Positions 56,892 to 64,000 of a DNA stretch of 64,000 bases are shown here, in pieces; within the stretch, counting starts at the first letter, position 1; each line of letters opens with the position of its first letter. Location of the stretch: positions 1-64,000 of the forward strand of contig JAPORY010000078.1 of the NCBI GenBank assembly GCA_026709985.1, written 5' to 3'. The DNA comes from Aestuariivita sp. Its GTDB lineage: Bacteria; Pseudomonadota; Alphaproteobacteria; Rhodobacterales; Rhodobacteraceae. The notes beneath the pieces were generated by a model that saw only the letters and a list, made by a program, of their open reading frames with translations, had not been told where the DNA came from and searched no databases. Position numbers and translations under genes: made by a program.

Positions 56892-57891
56892 ACTGTGTGG
56901 GGGATTGGTTGCAGCCACAGTCCTCAATCCAATCGGGGTATCTGCCACGACATCAAAGACGATATTCATGGTCTTGTGGCGTGGCGAGACAGAGGTTGAG
57001 AAAGGTTTTCGCGGTCACTTTGAACAGCTGGATCAGCCCGTCGACATCATTGTCCGTTCGGTTGAGCGTGACGCTGACAAGGTGAAAGAAATTGTGGAAG
57101 AGATCAAGAGTGTGGGGCCGGACCTCGTATATTCGTGGGGAACTTCGGTCACTTTGGCAATTGCAGGTCGAGATCCAGACTTAAGTGAGGGACCCGATGA
57201 TTATCCGCCACAGATCACTGACATTCCCGTTCTCTTTACGATGGTTTCGCAGCCAATCAAGTCGAGAATAATAAAGGAGTTCGGGCCAACAGGACGCAAT
57301 GTGACGGGAGTCAGTCATTTGGTCCCTCTAGAAACCCAGTTTGAAGCGATGCAGGCTTATATGCCCGTAGATCGGATCTCAATCATATTCACCCCGACAG
57401 AGACAAACTCAATGATCGCGGCAGATCGGCTTGTCGAGATTGGTCAACGGATGAATGTGCGCGTTGACCAGTTTCCGGTACCCAATACGACTGACGGTAG
57501 CCCCGACCCTGAAGCATTGCCGAGTTTGATTTCAGAGGCATCGGCCTCTGGAGCGCAGTTTCTGTATCTGGGGCCTGATAGCTTTCTTGGTCAGTATGCG
57601 CAGCGAGTTACTGACTTGGCTAACGCTCTGCAATTACCGTCTTTTGCCTCGGTTGAACGGATGTTGTCAGCCTCGGACGCACTCTATGGATTGGTCGCTC
57701 GTTATCAGAAAGTTGGACAATTTACCGCAACAAAAGCGGAACGCATATTGTTTGGCAATGAGGATCCGGCCAATATACCGGTAGAGCTCTTGCCCGAATT
57801 TTCTTATTTGATAAGGTCTGACGTCGCGCGTAAGTTGAACATTTATCCAAGTTTAGCACTCATGGACTATGCTGAGACCATTGAACCGTGA
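56869..57891 (+). CDS. ABC_sub_bind-type periplasmic binding protein, no cognate permease
   Basis: A 340-residue periplasmic-binding-fold protein of the ABC_sub_bind (TrpX-like) family. It starts with a twin-arginine-like signal (LSRRELCGGLVAATVL, cleavage near GVSA) and shows family features VGPDLVYSWGTSVTLAIAGR, IPVLFTMVSQPIKS, GPTGRNVTGVSHLVPLETQF and ASGAQFLYLGPDSFLG. The ATG at 56869 lies inside the end of the fusion gene with GAGGAGAG upstream, so the two are co-translated. No ABC permease or ATPase is nearby, so it may present a ligand to the sensor regions of the fusion or phosphatase instead. Ligand unknown. Confidence 0.88.
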   Translation: MLYLSRRELCGGLVAATVLNPIGVSATTSKTIFMVLWRGETEVEKGFRGHFEQLDQPVDIIVRSVERDADKVKEIVEEIKSVGPDLVYSWGTSVTLAIAGRDPDLSEGPDDYPPQITDIPVLFTMVSQPIKSRIIKEFGPTGRNVTGVSHLVPLETQFEAMQAYMPVDRISIIFTPTETNSMIAADRLVEIGQRMNVRVDQFPVPNTTDGSPDPEALPSLISEASASGAQFLYLGPDSFLGQYAQRVTDLANALQLPSFASVERMLSASDALYGLVARYQKVGQFTATKAERILFGNEDPANIPVELLPEFSYLIRSDVARKLNIYPSLALMDYAETIEP

Positions 57892-58038
57892 GAAGAGTTC
57901 GAGAGCAACACTTCGACTGCGTCCTTGGCAGTAACGTTGGCCCCACTAGAACCTTTGGTCTTCGCCCGCTAGACATTAAACTGGTCGTTTTGGGTCAAGC
58001 GAGATTGTGTTCATCATGTCAATATTCTGCTTTCGGTA

Positions 58039-58770
58039 TTGCAAGTGAACGAAGCTGAGTTTCAAAGTTTGCGACGGTGGCTTCATGGTGATCGAGAAGA
58101 CAGAGTCTTTTGCCGGCAAGGCATCGAAGTGCGTATGGGTAGAATTACAGATATTCCGGCGTTGGTCGAAATAAATACTCGTGCGATTAAAGCACTGGGC
58201 AGTGAGGGGTTATTTATGCCGATGTCAGAAACCTTTTTCAGGGACGTTATTCCGGCACGGTTATCATTTGTATTGGAGCGTGAGAGGCGAATTGTAGGGT
58301 ATAGTATTGCTGTACCGGTTGGGGCGTCGCATCCAGTTTTTTGGGATACCGATCGAAGTAAGATTGGGTTATTGTTTGGTACAGCATTGGATCGAGGTAT
58401 GTGGCACAAAGGCTGGCAGAGATGGCTTGTCAATTTACGCCGGCGGGCATTTGAGGCTTTGGGTTTTGATGAGGTTCAATGCACCGTATCGCCCTTTAAT
58501 GTACCGTCGTTGTTTAATTTAATCGAAGCCGAGTTTGAGATTATCGGGCTCAAGTCCCTGCTTGACGGTCATCCGCGATTTATTGTTCGGCATCTTTTCG
58601 GGGGTCAACACCGCGGCCCTCCAGCTGATCTTCAGCAACAACGACAAGAATTATCTTCGGATCTGGCACCTCATGCCGCGTTCTTGCAGCAAGGATATCG
58701 CGGGGTCAAAATTCACCGAAGCGAGCCGGTGATGATTTCCTATTCTAAGCCCAAGGATGATCCAAAATGA
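58039..58770 (+). CDS. GNAT-like acetyltransferase protein
   Basis: A 243-residue protein whose first ~190 residues fit the GNAT fold: GRITDIPALVEINTRAIKAL for the first strand-helix, LSFVLERERRIVGYSIAVPV for the middle strands, and RRRAFEALGFDEVQCTVSPF and NVPSLFNLIEAEFEIIGLKS for the acetyl-CoA and C-terminal region. The usual acetyl-CoA loop (R/QxxGxG/A) is weak (LFGTALDRGMWHKG), so catalysis is not assured. The C-terminal ~50 residues are Gln-rich and unlike the family. It overlaps the phosphatase gene by 4 bases. The start is TTG 58039 or GTG 58045. Its job in the cluster is unknown; it might modify or sense a cluster component. Confidence 0.65.
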   Translation: MQVNEAEFQSLRRWLHGDREDRVFCRQGIEVRMGRITDIPALVEINTRAIKALGSEGLFMPMSETFFRDVIPARLSFVLERERRIVGYSIAVPVGASHPVFWDTDRSKIGLLFGTALDRGMWHKGWQRWLVNLRRRAFEALGFDEVQCTVSPFNVPSLFNLIEAEFEIIGLKSLLDGHPRFIVRHLFGGQHRGPPADLQQQRQELSSDLAPHAAFLQQGYRGVKIHRSEPVMISYSKPKDDPK

Positions 58771-60638
58771 TTTTTTCTCGGCGTCAGCAGAGGAGCCTTC
58801 ATCAAGACATTAGTATTGCCGCCGGACTTGCAATTCTGGCGGTGTCACTTGTTCTAATTGTTTCAAGTGAGATCCGTAATACAGCCCGCGTCCAGCAAGA
58901 TCGGGTTGCTATGATGTCGCTGCACGAAGGTTTGCTGCAAACGATGCTTGATCTTCAGCGAACCGAGCTAGAAGACTTGGCGCGGCAAATTGAAGCAGAT
59001 CGGCAGGTGATTGCCGCCTTTCGTGGCGAAGGAGATAAGACAGAACTTGAACGAGTACTCGATAGTTCACGGGATGGTCTGCCACTGGCGGTGGTTTTGG
59101 TTGATGAGCAACGGCAGATTATGGCGGCGTCAAGTGATGTTTCAGCCCTTGTTGATGAGTCTTTTTTTCAGCGGCCGCTGAACGCACTCGCAAGAACAGA
59201 TCTTCTGATCGGCCCCGGTGGGGCACCAGCACTCATGCATCACGCACCGGTTCGACACGGGACGCAGGTTGCTGGCATGATTCATATTCTATTACCAATC
59301 GCAAATGTCGTTGACGACTATTTTCCAGGGCTTGCCGGATTGATGTTTCGATCTTTTGGTGGAGCGCTGACACCTCTAGAAGGTGCTTCTATCAGTAGTT
59401 CGCATTCCAACACGCGGGATACGATCACGATTGTTCCGATTGCATCGGATAAACGCTTGGAAGCGGCATTTGTTCCCATACGACTTGGAAAAATGCCATA
59501 TATTGGCGATTTGATTTTCTTGCGTGATGTTACCCAAGCCATTCAGCAAGAGGAGCTTTTGTCGAGTTTAACCTTCGTCGCTGTGATCGTTCTCATTCTT
59601 ATTTCTCTTGGATTGTTATCGCGGTCGCTTCGTCTGGGATTTCGACCTTTAGAAGCCGTGGTTCAACTTCTTGAGGCGATGTCTGAAGGAAACCGAAATC
59701 TGCGCTTTCGGCGCGCCGCGCTAGTAAATGCGAATGCAAATTCAGGCCGCGACAAAGCGTTTGGTGTTGAGGTTCCGCATCGTGAAATTGGCTCTCTTTT
59801 GAGAGCCGTCGAGAGCTTCAGGAGCGGCCTTGATGCTCAGCGGTCATTGCTTGTCGTGCGCGAGCAGTTGGAAAACGCCAAACGAATTCAACAGTCACTC
59901 TTACCCCAAAGTTTTGACCAACATATGGGGCTAGATATTTTCGGGCGTATGCGGCCAGCCCTTGAGGTCGCTGGTGACTTTTTTGATATTTTTCGGTTGA
60001 ATGATGACAAGCTGGCAGTTGTTATTGCCGATGTATCTGGCAAAGGTTTGGCGCCGGCTTTATTCGCTTCTCAGGCTAGCGCACTTTTTCGGGCGCAATT
60101 TGCTCAGTACCATGATCCGGCCGAAGCGATTCGGGTAGCCAACAAGGCATTATGTGAGCGAAATCCAGAGGACATGTTTTTGACATGTATTCTCGCGGTG
60201 ATCACACCCGATACGCAAGAGGTCTCTTTTGTTAATGCCGGGCACTGTCCGCCTATTGTCATTCGTGCCGATGGGACCATCCATCAGGTGGAGACGGAGC
60301 CAGAGCCAATCGTAGGAATTATTCCTGATCTTGAGTGGTCGGAGCACAAGTTCATTCTGAAGGAGGGTGAAAGCTGTTTGCTATACAGTGATGGTTTCGA
60401 CGAGGCGCAAAAGGAAGATGGGGAAATGCTCGGAACCGATCGTGTGCTTGAAATGTTCCGTGAGGCGAGTGTCAAGAATTCGGTTGTGAGTGAGAAAGTT
60501 GCGTTATCTCTGTTTAACGAAATTGATGAATTTTCGGCGGGAGCCCCACAAGCTGATGACATTACGATCATCACAATACGCACCCTAAAAAAGGGTCGAA
60601 CCAAGCGGGGTAGGGCGCAAGCAACGGCCAAGAATTAG
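58767..60638 (+). CDS. Membrane-bound SpoIIE/RsbU-type PP2C phosphatase
   Basis: A 623-residue sensor phosphatase. A first membrane helix at about 15-34, a periplasmic sensor region to about 265, a second helix near 268-288 (FVAVIVLILISLGLL), a HAMP-like linker to ~365, a coiled segment (LENAKRIQQSLLPQSF), then a PP2C domain with the metal-binding residues in VAGDFFDIF, VIADVSGKGLAPALFASQAS, FVNAGHCPPIVI, LLYSDGFDEAQ and APQADDITIITI. All acids needed for Mn-dependent catalysis are seen. It would dephosphorylate the STAS protein in response to a periplasmic signal and so flip the partner switch. Last gene of the cluster. Confidence 0.93.
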   Translation: MIFSRRQQRSLHQDISIAAGLAILAVSLVLIVSSEIRNTARVQQDRVAMMSLHEGLLQTMLDLQRTELEDLARQIEADRQVIAAFRGEGDKTELERVLDSSRDGLPLAVVLVDEQRQIMAASSDVSALVDESFFQRPLNALARTDLLIGPGGAPALMHHAPVRHGTQVAGMIHILLPIANVVDDYFPGLAGLMFRSFGGALTPLEGASISSSHSNTRDTITIVPIASDKRLEAAFVPIRLGKMPYIGDLIFLRDVTQAIQQEELLSSLTFVAVIVLILISLGLLSRSLRLGFRPLEAVVQLLEAMSEGNRNLRFRRAALVNANANSGRDKAFGVEVPHREIGSLLRAVESFRSGLDAQRSLLVVREQLENAKRIQQSLLPQSFDQHMGLDIFGRMRPALEVAGDFFDIFRLNDDKLAVVIADVSGKGLAPALFASQASALFRAQFAQYHDPAEAIRVANKALCERNPEDMFLTCILAVITPDTQEVSFVNAGHCPPIVIRADGTIHQVETEPEPIVGIIPDLEWSEHKFILKEGESCLLYSDGFDEAQKEDGEMLGTDRVLEMFREASVKNSVVSEKVALSLFNEIDEFSAGAPQADDITIITIRTLKKGRTKRGRAQATAKN

Positions 60639-60905
60639 TGCCGATTAAGTTGAGTTTCACGATTGGGAACTGTAGTCGCGTCCAAGATTTTCCCGTGCCG
60701 ATCTGCGGTTGTCATCTCGCGTCCGAGTTCCGACTATTCGAGGAAGGATCCGCTTTCGAGCTTAGGGTTATTACCTAGCGAGTTTGAGCATGTCCCTCAC
60801 TGCTCAGGTTGCTTGGAGGGATCGTCAATTCTTGCCGCTAAAGGCGATGAATTTCGAGGTGATCGCCTGCTGTTCCCGAAAAACTGAGCATTTGCGTCCT
60901 ACCAT

Positions 60906-61565
60906 CTAAATGCGGCGGAAAACCTGAGCTAATTTGGATGACAGTGACTTGAACCGCAAAGCGCCTTCGGTTGCCGTTAAGCAAATGCAATTTGAACTAA
61001 TGTCTGCGATTGGTAAGTGCGTGCAGTGTTGATCAACTATTGAGATATCTCCGCGCTGCAAGGTTGACGGATGATCAATTAATGCCCCCTGTAAAACTAA
61101 AGTCATCTCAAGACCTTCGTGACCATGCTCTGGCACTGCGACCCCGGCGGGAACCTTCAGAAGACGGACGGTGGCAGGGCCGCACGTTTTCACCACAACT
61201 TGCTCTACTCCCAGACCAACTGACTTCCAAGGTACCGCAGCAATATCAGTACCGACATACTCTTGAAGGGGGATCGGTAATAGGCTTTCAGATTCCTTTG
61301 GGGCCGGTTGTTCGCGAATTGGACCGCCGCGAATGAGTGCCAACGTGGAGATTAATAGATTGTCATCCGACTCTAGGCGCACGGGCTCAATTGAATTCAA
61401 AAGCGCACCGCCAACGGCATCAAAGCCCTCTACAGATGCGCGACTCTCATCACACATCGACAAATGGCTGGCGACCACGATACTTAAGGCTTCGGGGAGG
61501 GTACCCGCTGCGTAGGCCATGGCTACTTTGTCGGGTAAGCAGTGAGTTGTTGGCATAACTGTCAT
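60906..61565 (-). CDS. chrR: ChrR-like cupin anti-sigma factor
   Basis: A 219-residue anti-sigma factor with an N-terminal zinc-binding domain and a C-terminal cupin. N-terminal His8, His34 and Cys38 match three ChrR zinc ligands, but the fourth position in HLSMCDES is Ser41 instead of Cys. The cupin has VPEHGHEGLEMTLVLQGALI and ends CICLTATEGALRF, as in Rhodobacter ChrR. ChrR holds RpoE inactive until singlet oxygen appears. It overlaps the sigma-factor stop as ATGA. The Ser substitution could weaken zinc binding. Confidence 0.92.
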   Translation of the reverse strand: MTVMPTTHCLPDKVAMAYAAGTLPEALSIVVASHLSMCDESRASVEGFDAVGGALLNSIEPVRLESDDNLLISTLALIRGGPIREQPAPKESESLLPIPLQEYVGTDIAAVPWKSVGLGVEQVVVKTCGPATVRLLKVPAGVAVPEHGHEGLEMTLVLQGALIDHPSTLQRGDISIVDQHCTHLPIADISSNCICLTATEGALRFKSLSSKLAQVFRRI

Positions 61566-62107
61566 TTGATTTGGTGACGCAATCGTTCTAAGGCTAATCG
61601 TATTCGTGATTTGATGGTTCCGAGTGGCAATCCGGTGACTTCGGAAATTTCGTTATGGCTCATCTCGCCGAAATAGGCGCGCTCAATCATCTCTAGCTGC
61701 GCTTTAGGAAGCGACTTGAGGGCTTCTCCCAATTTAGCGCAGTCTTGTTGAAATTCAATTAACTCTTCTTGACTCGCCGCCTCTTTGTATCTTCTGTCGA
61801 GTTCCTCTGGCTCAGGGCGACGTTGCTTTCTCTGAATGTCGATCCGACGGTTTCGAGCGATTGTATAAATCCAGGTTGAGACGGATGCCCGCGAGGGATC
61901 AAATTGTTTTGCCTTATGCCATACTGTTGCCATTACATCTTGAACACATTCTTCTGCGAGGGTTGAATCGGTACCACCACGCATCAAGAAAGCCTTGATT
62001 CGCGGACCAAAGTAATGAAAGAGTTCGGCAAAGGCCGCCTCGTCACCGTACTCGCTAATGCGTTGTACATGCTCGGTCCAATCCACGCCCACGATACTAT
62101 TCCTCAT
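61562..62107 (-). CDS. rpoE: ECF sigma factor, RpoE/ECF11-like
   Basis: A ~181-residue group IV sigma factor. Region 2 contains DEAAFAELFHYFGPRIKAFL and AEECVQDVMATVWHKAKQFD, with RASVSTWIYTIARNRRIDI as region 2.4-like; region 4 contains LPKAQLEMIERAYFGEMSHN and EVTGLPLGTIKSRIRLALER. It resembles the singlet-oxygen sigma factor of Rhodobacter. ATG 62107 gives the family N-terminus; an ATG at 62158 in the same frame is possible. Neither has a strong ribosome site. It lies upstream of chrR and behind a matching promoter at 62199-62228. Confidence 0.9.
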   Translation of the reverse strand: MRNSIVGVDWTEHVQRISEYGDEAAFAELFHYFGPRIKAFLMRGGTDSTLAEECVQDVMATVWHKAKQFDPSRASVSTWIYTIARNRRIDIQRKQRRPEPEELDRRYKEAASQEELIEFQQDCAKLGEALKSLPKAQLEMIERAYFGEMSHNEISEVTGLPLGTIKSRIRLALERLRHQIK

Positions 62108-62198
62108 GATGACCGTGTCTGCAGTACACTCTTTCGTGGCTAAGATTCTCAAAAGCATCAAGGCCGAAGAGTAGTATAGCAGTCGGGTTCATCTTTTC

Positions 62199-62228
62199 AT
62201 CATACGTTTTCAACATGGTATTGGATCA
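62199..62228 (-). promoter_or_regulatory. Predicted RpoE (ECF11) autoregulatory promoter
   Basis: On the minus strand TGATCC (62228-62223), an 18-base spacer and TATGAT (62204-62199) match the TGATCC-N18-TA promoter pattern of Rhodobacter RpoE. It points at rpoE-chrR, with transcription expected from about 62192. Autoregulation of this pair is known in Rhodobacter. Confidence 0.65.
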
Positions 62229-62320
62229 CAAGATTGAGGCAATGAGCTTTTCACTTGAGATTCGAAAATTAGATTACCCTTTCTCCAAGGGTGGAATAGG
62301 TGGAGGAGAGTACAAGTTCA

Positions 62321-63598
62321 ATGCCAGTTGAGCGAGAAGGGTCGCGAACCAAGTCGGTTGCAATTGTCGGTGGTGGAATTTCGGGCATGGGCGCGGCGTT
62401 CCTATTGTCACAAGATTACCAGGTAACTCTTTTTGAAGCGGAGCCTAGCCTCGGCGGTCATGCACGCACGGTGATCGCCGGAAAGCGGGGTGACCAGCCT
62501 GTCGACATTGGCTTTATCGTGTTTAATTTTTCCAATTATCCTTTGTTGAAGGCGCTATTTGAACAATTGGGGGTTCCGGTTTGCAAGAGCAATATGAGTT
62601 TTGGTGTATCGATTAATTCGATCAAATTGGAATACAGCTTGCAATCACTTGATGCCCTGCTTGCGCAGCGTCAGAATCTTGTTCGACCCAAATTTTTGCA
62701 GATGGTTTTTGATATCAAACGGTTTAATCGACGGGCTCTTGATATTGTTGAGGTCCGCCCAGCGGAAACGATTGAGACGCTATTGCGATTGCTGAAAACA
62801 GGTTCTTGGTTTCGTGACTACTACTTACTACCGCTTTCTGGAGCAATCTGGTCGACACCAAAGCATCGAATTCTAGACTTTCCAGCACGGACATTAGTGC
62901 AGTTTTTTAAGAATCACGCACTGCTGAACTACACCGGACAACATCAATGGTATACGATAGAGGGTGGGTCAATTGAGTATGTCAGCCGCCTTGGGTCAGC
63001 TTTGCGAGGTCGCGGCGTTGACTTAAGAACGAACGCCAAGGTTCTTGGCGTTAAGCGTGAAGCGTCGGCTGTTCATATCAAATGCACGGGCGCGGCTTGG
63101 GAAGCTTTTGATGAGGTCATTCTCGCGACCCATTCGGACGATAGTTTGCGGATGCTTTCAGACCCACGACCAGACGAGAAGGCGGCGTTAGCTTCTATTG
63201 TCTATCAGCCCAATCAAGTTATCTTGCATGCCGATGACCGGGTTATGCCGAGGCGGCGAAAAACATGGTCCAGTTGGGTTTATTCGGAACCGTTGTCAGC
63301 AGCGCCCCCGGGCATCGCGATGACCTATTGGATGAATTCTTTGCAGCCAATACCTATTGACGATCCTCATTTTGTAACCTTAAATCCTAGTCACAGCATT
63401 CGAGAGGATCTGATCTATGAACAGACGATCTTTCGTCATCCGGTCTATGATCAGGGCACGATTGCGGCGCAGGCTCAACTAAGACGAATCAATGGGAAAA
63501 ATCATACTTGGTTTTGTGGAGCTTGGATGCTCAATGGGTTTCACGAAGACGGTTTGTCGAGCGCAACCGCTGTTGCTAATGCGTTATTGTCGGCATGA
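62321..63598 (+). CDS. FAD-dependent amine-oxidase-like oxidoreductase (UfaD-like?)
   Basis: A 425-residue flavoprotein. The dinucleotide motif VAIVGGGISGMGAAFLLSQD is near the N-terminus, followed by LFEAEPSLGGHARTV and DIGFIVFNFSNYPLL; the C-terminal FAD segment is FCGAWMLNGFHEDGLSSA. This is the family often written 'NAD/FAD-binding protein' beside DUF1365 and cyclopropane-fatty-acid synthase genes. In Rhodobacter sphaeroides a member (UfaD, as I recall) desaturates methylated fatty acids on the way to furan fatty acids under RpoE control. The divergent rpoE-chrR pair supports that reading. ATG 62321 has GGAGGAG about 12 bases upstream. Confidence 0.85.
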   Translation: MPVEREGSRTKSVAIVGGGISGMGAAFLLSQDYQVTLFEAEPSLGGHARTVIAGKRGDQPVDIGFIVFNFSNYPLLKALFEQLGVPVCKSNMSFGVSINSIKLEYSLQSLDALLAQRQNLVRPKFLQMVFDIKRFNRRALDIVEVRPAETIETLLRLLKTGSWFRDYYLLPLSGAIWSTPKHRILDFPARTLVQFFKNHALLNYTGQHQWYTIEGGSIEYVSRLGSALRGRGVDLRTNAKVLGVKREASAVHIKCTGAAWEAFDEVILATHSDDSLRMLSDPRPDEKAALASIVYQPNQVILHADDRVMPRRRKTWSSWVYSEPLSAAPPGIAMTYWMNSLQPIPIDDPHFVTLNPSHSIREDLIYEQTIFRHPVYDQGTIAAQAQLRRINGKNHTWFCGAWMLNGFHEDGLSSATAVANALLSA

Positions 63599-63619
63599 TG
63601 GAGGCCTGAGCGCAACTCA

Positions 63620-64000
63620 ATGACCGACACAGTACGTCATTTGGCGGGGCATACTTGGCATGGTCGCAAGGGCAAGGTGGCGAATAGCTTTCGGTACTCA
63701 ATTGACTATGTACTGATAGACGCAGAAGCTCAACAACAATCGCCATGGTTGTTTGGTCGAAATCGCTTTGATTTATGTGCATTGTACGATCGTGATTATG
63801 GCGGCGATCCGCGTAACGGCAGAGGCCCGCTTTGGGTCCGCGACGTAATTGATCAGCGTAAGTTGCCGAGCCCTGAACGTATTATGTTGCTTGCACAACC
63901 ACGTTTTTGGCACCACGTTTATAATCCTGTTAGTTTTTGGTTGTGTCTCAACGCTTCTGGTGACGTCGTAATGGTTATAGCCGAGGTGACAAATACTTTT
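63620..64000 (+). CDS. DUF1365 family protein, partial at window edge
   Basis: The first 127 residues of a DUF1365 protein, open to the window end. Early AGHTWHGRKGKVANSFRYSI and the highly conserved RFWHHVYNPVSFWLCLNASG with VIAEVTNTF identify it. The function is unknown; members sit between the FAD oxidoreductase and cyclopropane-fatty-acid synthase genes in many alphaproteobacteria, and a synthase may follow outside the window. It starts 21 bases after the oxidoreductase stop. Confidence 0.9.
   Translation, partial: MTDTVRHLAGHTWHGRKGKVANSFRYSIDYVLIDAEAQQQSPWLFGRNRFDLCALYDRDYGGDPRNGRGPLWVRDVIDQRKLPSPERIMLLAQPRFWHHVYNPVSFWLCLNASGDVVMVIAEVTNTF

Noticed and set aside
60663-60887. A 74-codon frame with an HCSGC motif after the phosphatase gene
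   Set aside because: It recalls a zinc-finger anti-sigma motif, but the rest of the frame has no fold signature and no ribosome site.

Overview
The window looks like chromosome of a heterotrophic alphaproteobacterium with roughly 50% GC. The grounds are an endonuclease-type MutL, the HutF/HutG five-step histidine route, an RpoE/ChrR (ECF11-type) singlet-oxygen regulator pair, bifunctional GlnE, cytochrome c maturation genes (ccmF-ccmH-ccmI) behind an FNR-type regulator, a TakP/DctP-type TRAP transporter, and PuuD urate hydroxylase. A marine Rhodospirillales-like or SAR116-like lineage would fit, but the sequence alone does not fix the order. Genes are packed with 4-base ATGA overlaps, and several starts were moved from the longest frame to fit such overlaps or a visible ribosome binding site.

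Layout. 1-1360: edge of a P-loop ATPase gene (minus strand) and a truncated, chimeric acyl-CoA synthetase remnant. 1640-10531: leucine/isovalerate catabolic (liu) operon with isovaleryl-CoA dehydrogenase, an acyl-CoA synthetase, methylcrotonyl-CoA carboxylase B and A, a GST-like protein, HMG-CoA lyase and an enoyl-CoA hydratase. 10532-12793: degraded accessory stretch with a frameshifted RelE/HigB-type toxin, its intact antitoxin and a broken unknown gene. 12794-17961: peptide-type ABC importer. 18450-19967: full-length malonyl-CoA synthetase (matB-like) pseudogene with three in-frame TAA codons. 20376-23725: TPP riboswitch plus thiBPQ. 23847-31492: Rap1a-like secreted protein, a 12-heme cytochrome c, and a divergent fnr-ccmF-ccmH-ccmI operon, with a perfect FNR box between them. 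31571-40612: divergent histidine-utilisation cluster (hutI-hutG-hutU-dctP-dctQ-dctM against hutF-hutC) without hutH. 40686-44507: PaaZ-type ALDH-hydratase fusion and PuuD. 44616-52100: mutL, a GOLPH3-like protein, amt, glnE.

The most unusual region is 52359-60638. It carries a partner-switching (RsbV/RsbW/RsbU-like) set built around a very large membrane protein. The genes are a STAS antagonist, an RsbW-like ATPase, a 1125-residue protein that joins a second RsbW-like ATPase domain to two extracytoplasmic sensor regions and a complete major facilitator (MFS) module, a stand-alone ABC_sub_bind-type periplasmic binding protein, a GNAT-like protein, and a membrane-bound SpoIIE/PP2C phosphatase. 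No sigma factor of the SigB/SigF type and no ABC permease are present. I read it as a candidate undescribed system in which phosphorylation-controlled partner switching is coupled to, or regulates, membrane transport.

60906-64000: ECF sigma factor and ChrR-like cupin anti-sigma (with a Cys-to-Ser change in the zinc motif), a matching TGATCC-N18-TATGAT promoter, and a divergent FAD oxidoreductase-DUF1365 operon that resembles the singlet-oxygen/fatty-acid-modification genes of Rhodobacter. All function calls come from reading motifs in the translated sequence; no database search was run.
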